Shown in pieces: positions 37,453 through 49,230 of a stretch of 64,000 nt of DNA. A model generated the notes under the pieces. It did no database searches and was not told where the DNA came from. It saw nothing but the letters and a program-made list of their open reading frames with translations. Source of the DNA: Adiantum capillus-veneris (taxonomy: Eukaryota; Streptophyta; Polypodiopsida; Polypodiales; Pteridaceae); assembly GCA_014529385.2 (NCBI GenBank), contig CM043944.1, forward strand, positions 52,883,268-52,947,267, given 5' to 3'. A program made the position numbers and the translations under genes. Positions within the stretch are counted from its first letter, which is position 1. Each line of letters begins with the position of its first letter.

Positions 37453-37501
<49 letters not shown>
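37453..37501 (+). repeat. (CA)n microsatellite in element interior
   Basis: A CA run of about 49 bp inside the non-coding interior. Neighbouring cysteine- or histidine-rich open frames are produced by CA/TG content and are not genes. Confidence 0.96.
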
Positions 37502-37504
<3 letters not shown>

Positions 37505-40463
37505 GTTGGTCCTGTTTCTGGCTCAAAGCCTGCAAACACCTCGGAATATGGGGCCCGGGACTTGCAACAGCACCGCAACTGAGGGATGCTGCTCACCTCA
37601 TCTCGCGTCAGCATGAGACCACACACACACACTTTCTCAGCACGACGAGCCATTGCTTTGCCTTCCTCTCCCTGTTGACTTGGGAAGCTGCAGCGTCTCA
37701 CCATTAAAAATAAAAAAAGAGGAGATAATAACTCAGTTTAACAAAAAAGAAAATCATTTATAAAAATAAAAAACAAAATCAAGGGGACATTCCCACCCTC
37801 AAGTTCAAAATTTTGCTGGCTTCAGCTGCAAGTGCTCGGGCTTTCCTTGAATTTCATAAGCAGAGCTTGTTGCTTTGGTCTTCTCAAAAGAGCTGGGAAA
37901 CAAAAGTTTACCTTATACTTTTCCTCTACGATGTTATATATATCATATCAGCTACATGCGAGCTTCATCTTGAGGTACATTGAAGTAAACTGATGCTTGG
38001 TCAAAGAATGTGCATTCAACTTGGGCTTGGCATTGTTTGTTACATTTTAGTGCTTGATTTGAATGTGAAAATCATGCAAAGTACTAAAATTGATCTTGTT
38101 TGACGACCATGGAAGGGAAATAAAATTTCGGGCTTATGATTGTTCTTAAATTCTTTTAGTGCTTGTATTGTGTTGACCATATGAATGTATAGCACTAATC
38201 AATGATCTTTTTTGAAGGGATGATGGCCAATGATACAAAAAAGGTTTCTATTCCTCGAGGGAGATTCAATTTACTTCATCTTATGCTCTTTCTTTTTTTC
38301 CCTTGCTATGCATGCCGTATGAGTGCTAGTTGGATGTGATCATCGAGGGTGTACATTGAAAGTTGGGCTTGGCATTGATTGAACATTTTTAGTTTTTGAT
38401 TCAAATGAAAAATCCTTGCATAACACTAACATTGATCTTGTTTGATGGACAAAAGAGAGCACCAAAACTTTTGGGCTTGTGAGTTAGCATGTTTTTAGTG
38501 CTTGTGTTGTATTTCCAAATGCTTGAAAGTACTAATGATTGAGTTATTATGAAAGGTTGCGACTGGAGTGTGCTTTCAGTGATCCAAGGACGGGTCATCA
38601 TTGCAAAAATTGGCTACTTAGAGCCATTCCAAATGTTTGGATTAAAATTGTAATGCTAGCCAATAGCTTGGTCTAAAATGCAAATGTTTTCTTTTGAGCT
38701 AGTATTTACCCAAATTTTTGAAGCTTTCAAGTACAAACTTGTCTATTGAGAACCATTCATTTCATTTTATCAAGTTGCAGTCATCTCTAGCTCATAGATT
38801 GCTCTAAAAATGTAAAATTTCATGTGAGCTAGTTGTTAGCCAACTTTTTGAAAAGCTTTAAATTGTAAAATTTGGCTATCGAGAGCCACTTTGTTTCATT
38901 CAAAAGTTGCATTATTCTTAGCTCTTGGCTTGTTTTTAAACTCCATATTTCATAGAGGTAGAAATTAATCGACTTTTGAATCATGCATGAGAGTTGCTAA
39001 AAATTGTCAAATGTGCTTATGTAGAAGCATATTTTATCTCTCATTGTTGTTATGTATGCATAAATTTGCTGTCAAATAGCATTATGTGCATAACCAAAGG
39101 CACTATTTTCCCTTGGGTTTTTCCCTTTGGCAAATTTAGGTATGCAAGACCCTAGCTTTAGGTATTCATTAATGTTTTTTGTGTGCTTTTGGATTTCAAT
39201 AATTGGCTTTTGTAGCTTGTGTTTACACTTAGCTTCAAAAGGCTTCTTTTTGCAAATAAAAAGGATCAAGAGACTTCTCTACACAAAGGATGCTTGCTCA
39301 AGGATGCACAATTTACAAAGAGCATGAATAGGTGTAATCCTTCCATGATTTTTCTCTTTTATCTTTTCATTCTCTTGCTTGGCTTAAGTGAATCTGCTTC
39401 TAAGCTATGGGTTTTTTCATGTTCGAAAGCTAGGCATTTTAAAGTTTCAACACTTTTCTTTGTGAAAATTAACTCATCAAAAAATTAGGTTTTATGTGTG
39501 CTAATCATAGATAATTGGCCTTGACCTTAGGTTAATGTAGGATTATTTCTTGCTAGTCCTAGAATCTTAGTGATAGTCTTAATACTCCATCCTTTTTTAA
39601 CATGACCTAGGGCTATGATTAGGCTTTAGTCTTTTTTAGTCCAATTGCCATTAGTATCTCATAAAGTAAGCAATAAAAATGTGCTAAAAAATGAACCATG
39701 AAGCAAAGAAGTGTCCAAAAAGGTAGCAAAAATGCTACTAAGGCACATGAAAATAAAAATTATATGTTATGTTGTGTCTATGAGAGGCCTAGCGCCTTAT
39801 TGGCACTTGGCAGGCGAGGGGAATCACCTTGGCTTGCTTGGTCAATTCCCTAAACGGATGCCCTGGGTTGATAGGGGTTAGCCGTCGCCTTGGTAAGCTA
39901 GTAGGCTTTTGGAACACCTTCTTGAGGGTTCAAGGAGCTGAGAGTCGCACCTAGACTTGCCTTGGGGTGGTAGCCTTGTGATTGTGCTTTAATTTTTCAA
40001 TGAATGACTAAATCAAAACTTCCATGAGCTTCAAAAAACTTTGACAATGTACTAATAGATTAGGAGCTTTTTTATAGCCCATAGACATGATAGAGTTGAA
40101 TGATTTATTAAGATTGTTCACATAGTTTTAGGCTAGTAGGTTTATGAAATTGCATTAGCCTAGGGTCATAATTGATTGCTTGTGTTTCATGCATAAAACT
40201 GAAATTTCAAGTGGTTTAATCTTCACAATAGTTTGAGTATTTTTTTGCTTTATGTTGTCTAGTTTTTGACTATGATTGACCCATCTTTTAGAAGCAAAAA
40301 ATCACTTTGCATGATTGTTCATTTATGCTTCATGTTTTATTCATTCTTGGTGGCCTTTGATGCTCATTACTTGTTCTTATGTTTTGCATCTCAACATTTT
40401 GACTTGCTTTCTAACATGTCACCGTGTCTTGCTTCACCGGCACACGAGGACGTGCGCCAAATT

Positions 40464-40476
40464 AGGAAGGGGGGAA
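40464..40476 (+). promoter_or_regulatory. Polypurine tract of the pol-less element
   Basis: AGGAAGGGGGGAA directly precedes the TG of the 3' LTR. Confidence 0.8.
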
Positions 40477-42757
40477 TGTTAGCAGCGGCTAACACATGCT
40501 ACACCAATTATGCACCAAGATGTGGATGTGCTATAGTGCACAATATTTTCTATTCACATTATATAAGGTCTTGGGCTCATTTGGGCATTCCAAAGTTGTA
40601 TATGCTAGCCAGAAAGCTCAACTTAATCCCATAGTAGGAGAGATTGTGGTGCATGCCTTTATAAGGAACCCTTTTATGCAAAGAGATCTCCCTAGAGTAG
40701 GTCTTGATGGCCTAGACTTTGAGCTTAATGCCCATGCTTAGAAGGCTAGTGCTAATCACATGTAATTAGTGTAATTATCTCTTAACACTAGAATGGTAAC
40801 CTAACAGGACATAAAAGTGTCCTTTCAGGGTTTTGGGAAAAAAATCCAAAACCATAGTAGATCCACTCATTTTGAAAAATCCTTTCATGAGCTTATAGTT
40901 CCATAACTACTACATATGGAAAAAATAAGAAACTTGTAATTTTTCTCATCCCTTGGTCACTACAAGCCTCCAAAGTTGATGGACCAGTGCATTTTGCCCA
41001 AAACATCAATTTCTTACGGTTGATTGCATATAAATAAGAGTGGAGATTTTTGTAGGACATGAGATAAAATGCCCCGTTAACTTCAATGGGTTGGTGACCA
41101 AAACATATGGTTTCTTTTACCTCACTAATTGTTTTTGGGGCAAAAAAAATAGGTACAAAAAAGTTACATTTTTGCCATTCTGCGGACCTATCATCAAAGT
41201 TTCTATAGTCACGCTCAATACAAATACTATATACATGTTTTCTTAGTTCCCTTTGGGCCTCTGGATTTAAAAGGAGCCATGGAGCATGTCAAAAGGATAA
41301 TGGATCTCTTACAATTGGAACCTTGGGGGCAATGATAAAGTGCTAAATACAGCAAACATGAAAAAACTGGGTTTAGCATTATGACCTCTAGAAACCCATA
41401 GAAAGTACTCAATATCTAGCCAAGTTTGTAGTCTATGATTAGATATGGTCACTACCTACATAATACACACAATTGGCCTAAGAAACTAGCAATATTGAGA
41501 AAGTTATACTTGCTACTCTAAAATGTATCGTATTCTTCAGCAATCAAAAAACTCAACCATCATCATATACTATGCTATATAGCATATTAGGTCCCCCAAA
41601 ACTCAAGGAAAATCAGATTTATGTTATACATTACACTTACACAATCGAAATTGAATTTGGATATCAAGAAAGCTACCAAAAAAATCATAAAAGTGCTAAT
41701 TTTGGCCAAAAAACAGGATTATGCAATTCTTGTAAATTGGTCATAACTTTCAATTTTAACACTTAGCTCTCCCTACAAGCATCAAAATATGTTGAGAACT
41801 ATGAAGGCCTAACCTCTAGCCATCTAAACCTCACAAACATGAAGTTTAGAGTGGTATAGTTGCCAAAAATTGAAAAAAAGCCAAAAACAGGACCCGTTTT
41901 TTTTACACAGTTTAGGTTCAAAAATGTTGTGCAAGAGTAAGGTTAATGGTGAGATCGATACTCAAAAAAAAAAGCTAAGTTTTTTTCAGCTCATAAGGCA
42001 ACTTTGTGGATATATAGCACCTAGAAATTCATTTTCATACTCTTCAAATAATTCAAGAAAAATGGTCACTTAACAGGACACAAAAGTGTCCAAGGACATA
42101 AAAGTGTCATGTTACCATTCTAGTGTTAATTAATCAAGTTTTCATTATGTTGTCAATCATGTTTCTATACTTTCCATCATTGTTTTGAAGTGTTGATCTT
42201 TTCTAATCTAGCTCTTTCTTATGCTAAGCTACTCCGATTAGTGAAGTCCTTATCTAACTCTCTCGATTAAGTGGAGTGGGCGTACTCGTGATTGAGGGAT
42301 TAGAGTTGTCCACTAATGGTGTGATTGTGTGTGTGTAGGTTTAAGAAGCATTGAGCTTAACTTGATTATGTGTGACTTGATTTGGACACCATGATTGGCG
42401 TGGTTGGGGTGGCCGACTTGAATGCGATCTTGTGTGCTTAATCCTCAATGCATGTAATTAGAGTTGCGTTTGAGAGACTCCAAGATTAGTGTGTTTCACT
42501 TCGTTGCTTGATGTGTGTAGATGATTGCTTGTATTGATGCTTGATGTGCGATTAGCATTAGTTGATTTGGGATGATTTCTATCTCCATTGGAGGATGCAC
42601 GCTCTTGAATCCTCTCAATATTTGCATCCGATGACGCTCTTGAACATTCTTTGTGTGATGCCTCCAAGCCCTAGCCGGGTCATGCTCTCTCTCTCTCTCT
42701 CTCTCCGGATTGATAGATTTTGTGGGAGATTGCCTATGCAATGGCGAGCCTCCAAAA
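40477..42757 (+). repeat. 3' LTR of the pol-less element, split by a TTAA insertion
   Basis: Begins TGTTAGCAGCGG and ends GCCTCCAAAA (terminal CA changed to AA). Without the 1340-bp insertion and its 4-bp duplication it is 937 bp. The difference from the 982-bp twin is largely the shorter CT run. Confidence 0.9.
40786..42125. mobile_element. TTAA-flanked element with piggyBac-like ends (1340 bp)
   Basis: The element starts CACTAGAATGGTAAC and ends with its exact reverse complement GTTACCATTCTAGTG. It is flanked by TTAA at 40782-40785 and 42126-42129. The twin LTR (CTCTCTTAATTAATC near 35211) carries the empty site with one TTAA, so insertion duplicated TTAA precisely. TTAA targeting and a C-A/C-CTAGAA terminus are the hallmark of piggyBac transposons. 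Subterminal copies of AGGACA-AAAAGTGTCC hairpins lie near both ends (about 40806 and 42074-42108). No transposase is encoded; the longest open frames are under 70 codons, so it is non-autonomous. Confidence 0.85.
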
Positions 42758-44396
42758 ATGACTTTCTCACAAAGGGAGTGAGTAACACATAGCCTATTGC
42801 CATGGAGAAGGCAAACATCATGCAAGGTGAATGGTTCCTCTTTCTTCCCCAAAGAAAGGGATGACATTGTGTCTCTAAAGTCGGGTCAGTAGCATACCTA
42901 TCTATCATAGAAGATAGATCATTGTAAGTTGCTATAGACACCACATTAACTTTTGGTCTTGTGAAAGTGCATTGGCCACTTGATTGTGCTTACCAAAAAT
43001 GTGAGCAATATGAAAATTAAATTGCGAAAGAAAATTTTTCACCTCATTTGTTTGTCAAAAAGCTTGGTTTGCATCATGAAGTATTTGAGACTTTGATGGT
43101 CGGTTTGTAGAATAAATTGAGTTCCCAATAGATAGTGCTTCCATGTGTCTAGGGCATGTAGAATAGCTAAAATCTCTTTCTCATGAAAGCCCAAGACTCG
43201 TTCATCCATATTGAGCCTTCGGCTCTCATATGCTATGGCATGCCCTTCTTGAAGCAAGACTGCTCCAAGGCAATCACCACAAGCATCACATTGGACCTCA
43301 AATGGGTTTGAGAGATCCGGAAGCATGAGGACTAGTTGGGAGGTAAGCTTCCCTTTGAGCTTGTCAAAACTATTTTGCTCCTTAGTGTCCATGAATACTG
43401 GACATTCTTCTTTGTTAAGTCATGTAATGGTCGTGCTATTTAAGAGAATTTTTCTATGAAGCGTCTATAGTATGCACACATACCTATAAAGCTTCTTAGA
43501 TCATGTAGATTCATTGGATTAGGCCATGCTTTTATTACCTCCAATTTTTATGGATCGATGTGGATACCATCTTGAGAGATAATATGACCTAAGTATTGAA
43601 TCTCTTGAAGGAAAATTTTTCTTTTCTTTTGATTGAGAAAAAGCTTGTTCTCCCTTAGTGCTTGAAAAATCACTTAGAGATGTTGCTTGTGTTCCTTCAA
43701 TGACTTAGAGTAGATAATGATATCAGCAAAGAAGAATCTAGTGAATTTGCGGTAGGGTCTAAAAATTTCTCCATTGATCAATTGAATGTGGCTAGTGCAT
43801 TAGTCAAGCGCAAAGGCAAGACTAGATATTCATAAAGACCAAACATTGTGCAAAACATGATCTTTAAGATATCTTCATTCACTATCCTTATTTGATGATA
43901 GCCACTTTTAAGGTCAATCTTATTAAAGTAGGTAGAGCCTTATAGCTTATCAAACAGAATTTCTATCCAAGGCATGGGAAATATCTGGATTTGATAGTGA
44001 TATGGTTTAGTTCTCGATAGTCCACACACATATGGTATGTACCATCTTTCTTTTGCACTAAAAAGACTGGAGAACAAAAGGGAGAGGAGATAGGCCTCAC
44101 CATCTCTTTGTCTATTATTCTTGTACTTGACTCATGATCTCCTCTTTTTGAGCTTGGGAAACTCAATAAGGAGTCTTGTTAGGCGGTGAGCTTCCTGGTA
44201 GGAGCTCAATTCGATGGTCATCATCCCCTCGTTTTTTAGGTGAGTCCAATGGGATATCATCAATGCTCTTTGAAAAAAATCATGTACATAGAAACTGCAC
44301 TCTTCATTGATTTATCAAAAGCAAGAGGATTTACTAGTGGTATAGTACGACCAAACTCACTAGCATCTATATACATGTTCTTTTCATTTAGGTGAA
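42758..44396 (-). pseudogene. Ty3/Gypsy element: RT and RNase H part
   Basis: Minus strand, from 44396 downward: a protease-RT linker (near 44220), RT fingers (LVQKKDGTYHMCVDYRELN near 44060), a degenerate EYLVLPLRLTNALATFN near 43830 and an FFADIIIYS active-site region near 43725 in place of the usual FxDD. RNase H follows, best preserved at 43392-43039 (FEVQCDACGDCLGAVLLQ, ALDTWKHYLLG, TDHQSLKYF). Stops and frame changes are numerous. Gag and protease are missing because the element ends at the Helitron border near 44396. Confidence 0.9.
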
Positions 44397-46632
44397 GTCC
44401 CGTACCATCCCACAATCTTGCTCCTATGGAAGGCACACATGAATATTCAAAGAGTCACAAATTCATCTATATCGCATTACCTTCTCAAATATGAAATGAA
44501 ACCAGAACCCCTTGGAAAAGTGAACCTCTTCACAGACGATGCAGCAAGGCTTGGACTTCACGGCTTGGACAAAGTAAAGCTTCAACTAATTGCAGCCTCT
44601 GTATTATCAAAGCCAATATCTGCGACAGAGGCAGCAATCAACTGTTTGAAGATTCCAATCATCACAAGGAGTGAACGGGTTGAATACATCGACTCCTCTC
44701 CACCATCACTACGGCAAAGGTTGCTATCTCGTAGCCAGACTATAGCCATGCATCCAATTGATTTATATTGTGCAAGGCCGCCCCTTCATTTTGAAAAGAT
44801 GACATTCTATGACTACCACAGAAGGTACAAAATTCTGAAGCCACACGAACATACTTCTGTACTGAGTTTTCGTGATGCATACAACAATAGCATCATAGAG
44901 AAACAACGCCTCGTTAGATTTACAGAGTACGATCCTGGCCATCAAACAGAGGGATTCTTTTTCAATGTCTTGTTGCAAAAACTTCCCTTTAGGAACGAGA
45001 TGGAGCTTCTATCACCAACTAACACACTCTCTTCTTACTTCTTGGAGTGCAAAATCCGTCGGATCATTCTTGATGATGAAGACTTGGAGATGTACATAAA
45101 TGAGCACACCCAACGCAATATGCTCGTCTTTGAAAATACAGGACACACTTTAAACCTCATAAAATTACAAAAGTTCATCCTCAATCGTGAAGATCCACTC
45201 ACTTGTACAGTGAATGACACAGTTGAACCAGGAGTATCTCAAAGTCGTGCTACAATGCTGAAGCTACTGCAAGAGTTCGCTGAGACCAACAATGCAACTC
45301 TGACCTCTCAACAGCAAGAAATCTTCGACCGTATATCAGGCCTAAGTAATGGCCTCCATGTCATTACAGGTGTTCTAGGATGTGGAAAAACATTCCTCAT
45401 AAAATTCTTCACCTCAAGCTTCATAAAAAATAATAAGACCGTTATCCTGACCGCATCAACCGGAGCAGCGGCCGCTCGCCTTAGCAGCCTTGCAACCACA
45501 GTCCACTATCAATTCAAGATCCCTTGTTCTAAGCAACATTTCCCACAAGCAATTCATCCCACAGATGAAAGATTTGTCGCTATACATGGTGCCAACGTCA
45601 TTATCATAGACGAGATATCAATGCTAATGAGTACAATCTTCAATATGGTCGTTCGCTAGATAGTTAACATCACCAACGGAACACTCCTTGACCCATTCAG
45701 TCAGAAGCTCATATATATTGCTTTTTGGAGATTTGGCGCAACTTCCTCCAATCTGCCATCACTAGGAGCCATTATGCCATGTTTGCAGTATACAAAACTC
45801 ATCTTACATCACTGCAGCCACTACCCACAACATGACCTTCTCAGTTCGCCATGCTGCAGACCCAACTTACGTCCAATTCTTGGATACGATCCGTGTCAAG
45901 CAACCAACAGAACAACAAATAGCAGAAACGTTGTCACAGTGTGTAATCAATGAAACTGAACTCCTGCGAGTAATCGATGATGCTACTACACTTATATGTA
46001 CTCATAGGGAAGACGCATATAAGTACAACAACTTGATTCTGCAAAAGTCTTTCTCAGCATTTGATATTGTTGCCATTCCACTGAAGACCAATGCTCTTGA
46101 CGAACCATTGCTGCAGGAATGGCTCCAAGACAATGCATTCCATGAGATGGAAAATAATGCAATTGGGGCTAGATGTATGATTATTGAAAACATTAACTTG
46201 GCTATGGGTGCTGCGAATGGATCCACCTGCCGTATACTTTCCTATTCATACGACTGTACCGGTCAAATTGTTGCTATAGAAGTAATGCTACTTTCCACTG
46301 ATACCACCATGACAATACGAAGGACTAAACATGCTACAAGAGCAATCAATTGCAAATGGTTCCACAAAAGCACATTCCCTTTGTCACTCGCGTACGCAAT
46401 CACTGGACACAAATCTCAAGGAGCTACGATATCAAAGAAAGCCATCCTCATTATAAAACAAGCTTTCGCCCCAGGATTGGCATACCTCATGTTCTCTCGA
46501 GTGACAGAAAGACGCCATCTCAAAATATTGAGCATCCCAACCCCAAGGATGTTCTGGCCGGCCAGTAGAGCACTCCCCCAATGGTTAGACATTTCCTCGC
46601 TTGTCTTTAGACATTGCGTCGCTTATTTTTAG
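44397..46632 (+). pseudogene. Helitron helicase (second half of RepHel)
   Basis: Coding resumes in frame at 44397 with VPYHP then LLLWKAHMNIQRVT, the segment expected shortly after the RWLYYHP at which the first half stopped. The PIF1-type helicase has Walker A GVLGCGKTFLI (about 45370-45400), TASTGAAAARL, Walker B VIIIDEISML (about 45597-45627), FGDLAQLPPI (about 45727) in a shifted frame, and the C-terminal GHKSQGATISK and AYLMFSRVTERR (about 46400-46515). TAG at 45657-45659 (context suggests former CAG), one or more shifts near 45700-45830 and the 11.6-kb interruption disable it. It would unwind DNA during rolling-circle transposition. Confidence 0.92.
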
Positions 46633-46783
46633 ACATTTTCTCGCTTTTTTTCACAAACAAGTCGTCTAGCTCTTTCGGTCTTTCATCTCGTAAGGTGCAT
46701 GGACTACACAAACAATTATTTGATGACAGTTTTCTTGACTGCAGACTTTCTTCATAGCAAGTAACAACCTCCAGCATCTCCTC

Positions 46784-48084
46784 ATGGACACCGATCAGGT
46801 AACCATTCCTCAAATTAATCTATTTTGTAGCTAGATTTTATGCCATTCAATATGTACAAAACTCAACCATCATATTTCTCTTTCTCTATCATTCAGATAT
46901 TCGATAAATTCATCAACATCGCAGCTACCTCAAAACCAAAAAACAATTATTCTGCATACCCATCTTCAAATCAAATGAGCCTAGCAAATATGGCTGGTGA
47001 GGCTCCGAGTGCATTCATCGAAGGGTTCCGCACGACTCAACTCCTCCACGCATACATCAATAAATGCAGCAATCGAAACAAAGAATATAGAAATAACGAG
47101 CTAAAGCTGGCAACAGGTACTTCGAGCTCTTCATATTTTTGTATTACAAACACTAATAGTTAACAAATTTGGTTGCTTCTACAACATCTATCCTTCTTTT
47201 TCTACAGGGTTACAAAAAGAGATACTGCTATCGTTGGGCATTGACTTCGATGAGTCAAACAAACTACTGCTAGACACAGAAGCCCAAGAAATACTGAACA
47301 CAAAGACTGTTGGTATCACCACCTATGCAATCGAGATGCTACACTACGGTTACAAAATTGCCCTCGACAAATTGGTCGTTCTCGACAAGAATACAGCAAG
47401 CCAGGCACTTTTCAACATGGTCAAAGAGTTTGGGAACGAATTCAAAGGGAACGAGAGAGCAATCTTAACTCATGAGAAATTCACATGGCATTTTAATAGA
47501 GACCTTTTTCATGCCCGTTTCGGTCAGACAACTGATCCATTTCGAAAGCTCGAACCACTACATGGTAACCATATGCACCCCTTATAGAATATAATTGTCT
47601 GATTATTATCTGATTACATACTAATTCAGCACATCACTTCAGTGCAGGACATCGGCAACGAAACCAAAAAGGAGATCCCCAACAACATAACAACTTCACA
47701 AGAGGAAACAACATGTTCCGACGCTATTCCAGCGCCCAAAAGACAACGACGGATGAAGAGAGCTACATAGTTTACTCTATTAGGTGCAAAATCAATAACC
47801 GTGTTTACATAGGCATGACATCCAATTTTGAAGCTAGGAAAAGAGCACACATGACAAATCCACCAAAACGGATAAAACATGATGTGTCGTCCTTTCCCCC
47901 ATTTTGTCAAAACTTTGAGTTTCATGTACTACACAATACACACGATAGGAGAACTACTATTGCACTGGAAGCACAAGAGATAATTACTCAAGATGCAACG
48001 TCCACAAAAGGATACAATAATTTGAAGGGACATCCTCCAAACTGCAAGAAATACTATTATTTAAAACACCATAGAAAAATATAG
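46784..48084 (+). CDS. GIY-YIG nuclease-like protein, four exons, 342 aa
   Basis: Exons 46784-46798, 46897-47116, 47208-47564 and 47648-48084 have GT-AG borders. The introns are 83-98 bp with pyrimidine-rich acceptors, and the phases join to 343 codons including TAG. Exon 1 codes only for MDTDQ. Residues 6-198 form an unrecognised, probably helical region. The C-terminal part (about 236-312) has the GIY-YIG layout: I-V-Y at 238-240, YIG at 251-253, Arg261, His265 and Glu305 in ALEAQEI, then GYNNLKGH. Such domains make single metal-dependent cuts in DNA. It starts 151 bp after the Helitron helicase on the same strand, but unlike that gene it shows no stop or shift. It could be a Helitron passenger, a remnant of another mobile element, or a host gene. 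Splicing is inferred by eye. Confidence 0.72.
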
Positions 48085-48798
48085 CGTGCAATGAAACTTA
48101 ATTTTTGTTCTGAGGTAGCAACTCCCATTCAGTTTTCTCTTCTGTATTCAATCACTTCTCAAGAGTCTTTTCCTCTAGTATTTGCCATAATTTTTATGTT
48201 ATGCTTCTCTATTATCTGCGAGACTTTCTTTATGCTGTGTTCTGTTCAGGTTATGTTCTGCAATTTTTTTCTCGATATCATATTATGTTTACCTTATGTT
48301 CTTGCTTTCCTCTACATGAACATCATTCAAGTTTCAAAATTTAGGATTCAAATGTTACCTAAATGTCTTGCAATAACATCAAGAGAAACAGACAATCCAT
48401 TCCTGCAACCCCATGTCTAATACTTCTACAAAAAATTATTAGCTAAATAAGAGACAAATCATGTAGCAACAACTTATATATTTTACAAAAAAATTATAAA
48501 TGTACAAATGTTGCACCTTGTCTTCAACATATTAAACAACACAAAACAACAACTGCATTAGGTTATAACACTGTTCTGGACATCCACCAAGGTTGAGAAT
48601 ATATTATTTTTTGAAAAAAAAAAAGAAAATATAGTTGCGAACTTATGCTATCTTTATTTAATTGCTTTGTTCAATGTCTTTGTCATATAACGTTAATCAT
48701 TGGCTACAACAATGTCTTTTTTTTCCATTTAGACTATGACGGACTTGACTACTTATCAACTTCCTTGATTTGAATGCTTTTTCCTTTTTCAGTTTACA
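48085..48798. other. AT-rich spacer after the GIY-YIG gene
   Basis: No coding motif is recognised. An open frame at 48091-48420 is hydrophobic and shows no family resemblance I can name. The end of the spacer has a strong pyrimidine tract and CAG (48790-48793) that could be a splice acceptor for the next open frame. Confidence 0.4.
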
Positions 48799-49230
48799 AT
48801 GGGTAGACCGATCCCAGCTGATCTGATTGAGCAACAGCCAGAATTTGAGACTGCAATGTATAAGTTGCAATACTGTCTTTACCCACATTTGCAAGAGCGG
48901 GTGCTCAGACACTACATGCATAAATGGACTGAGTTCATTCCACATCCAGTTCAACCACCTACCCCATGGCATCCACATTACATCACTTGGAACACACTCG
49001 GTCGAGAAATCACCATCGACATCGCCATGCTGTCTGGTTGCTCCACAAAACACCATTGTATGTTGTTCGTGCAGATTGCGGACGTTCTCGGCCTACTCGA
49101 GACTATAGAATTGAATTACTCTAACTTGGTCCCCAACCACCTTCAGTCAGCTAAACAATTTGTTTCGCGCTATTTTCCCGTCAACCAATTAGTCACGCGC
49201 GCAACTTTGAAGATCATCTTACCGTTATAG
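48799..49230 (+). CDS. Hypothetical protein, possible two-exon gene
   Basis: A 143-residue frame starts at ATG 48799 (context ACAATGGG) with MGRPIPADLIEQQPEFETA and includes a Pro/His-rich PHPVQPPTPWHPHY segment. I do not recognise it. A second open stretch, 49301-49462 (53 codons then TAA, starting KFCPFHREEVIACYIQ), follows a good acceptor TTCTCCACAG. Splicing from a GT in phase 0 within 49110-49200 would fuse them. It follows the GIY-YIG gene on the same strand and could belong to the same unit. Composition looks protein-like, but no family is assigned. Confidence 0.4.
   Translation: MGRPIPADLIEQQPEFETAMYKLQYCLYPHLQERVLRHYMHKWTEFIPHPVQPPTPWHPHYITWNTLGREITIDIAMLSGCSTKHHCMLFVQIADVLGLLETIELNYSNLVPNHLQSAKQFVSRYFPVNQLVTRATLKIILPL

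Larger units (their letters stand above)
34874..42757 (+). mobile_element. Pol-less LTR retrotransposon (LARD-type), 7.9 kb with nested insertion
   Basis: Two direct LTRs (34874-35855 and 40477-42757) bound the element and the target duplication ATGAC is present on both sides (34869-34873 and 42758-42762). The primer site TTGGCGCCGCTGCCGGAGA follows the left LTR and a polypurine tract AGGAAGGGGGGAA precedes the right one, so the element reads on the plus strand. The 4.6-kb interior (35856-40476) has no recognisable gag, protease, RT or integrase, and no long open frame. It must therefore have been mobilised by proteins of another element. It is inserted in the minus-strand Gypsy integrase. 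Confidence 0.92.

Noticed and set aside
37021-37704. Several overlapping frames of 80-110 codons on both strands
   Set aside because: They sit in the interior of the pol-less LTR element around a CA run, without recognisable motifs.
40786-42125. CACTA superfamily element, because the end reads CACTA
   Set aside because: CACTA elements make 3-bp duplications of variable sequence; here the four-base TTAA is on both sides and the empty site has one TTAA. Single-copy evidence cannot fully exclude a TTA/TAA-type target.
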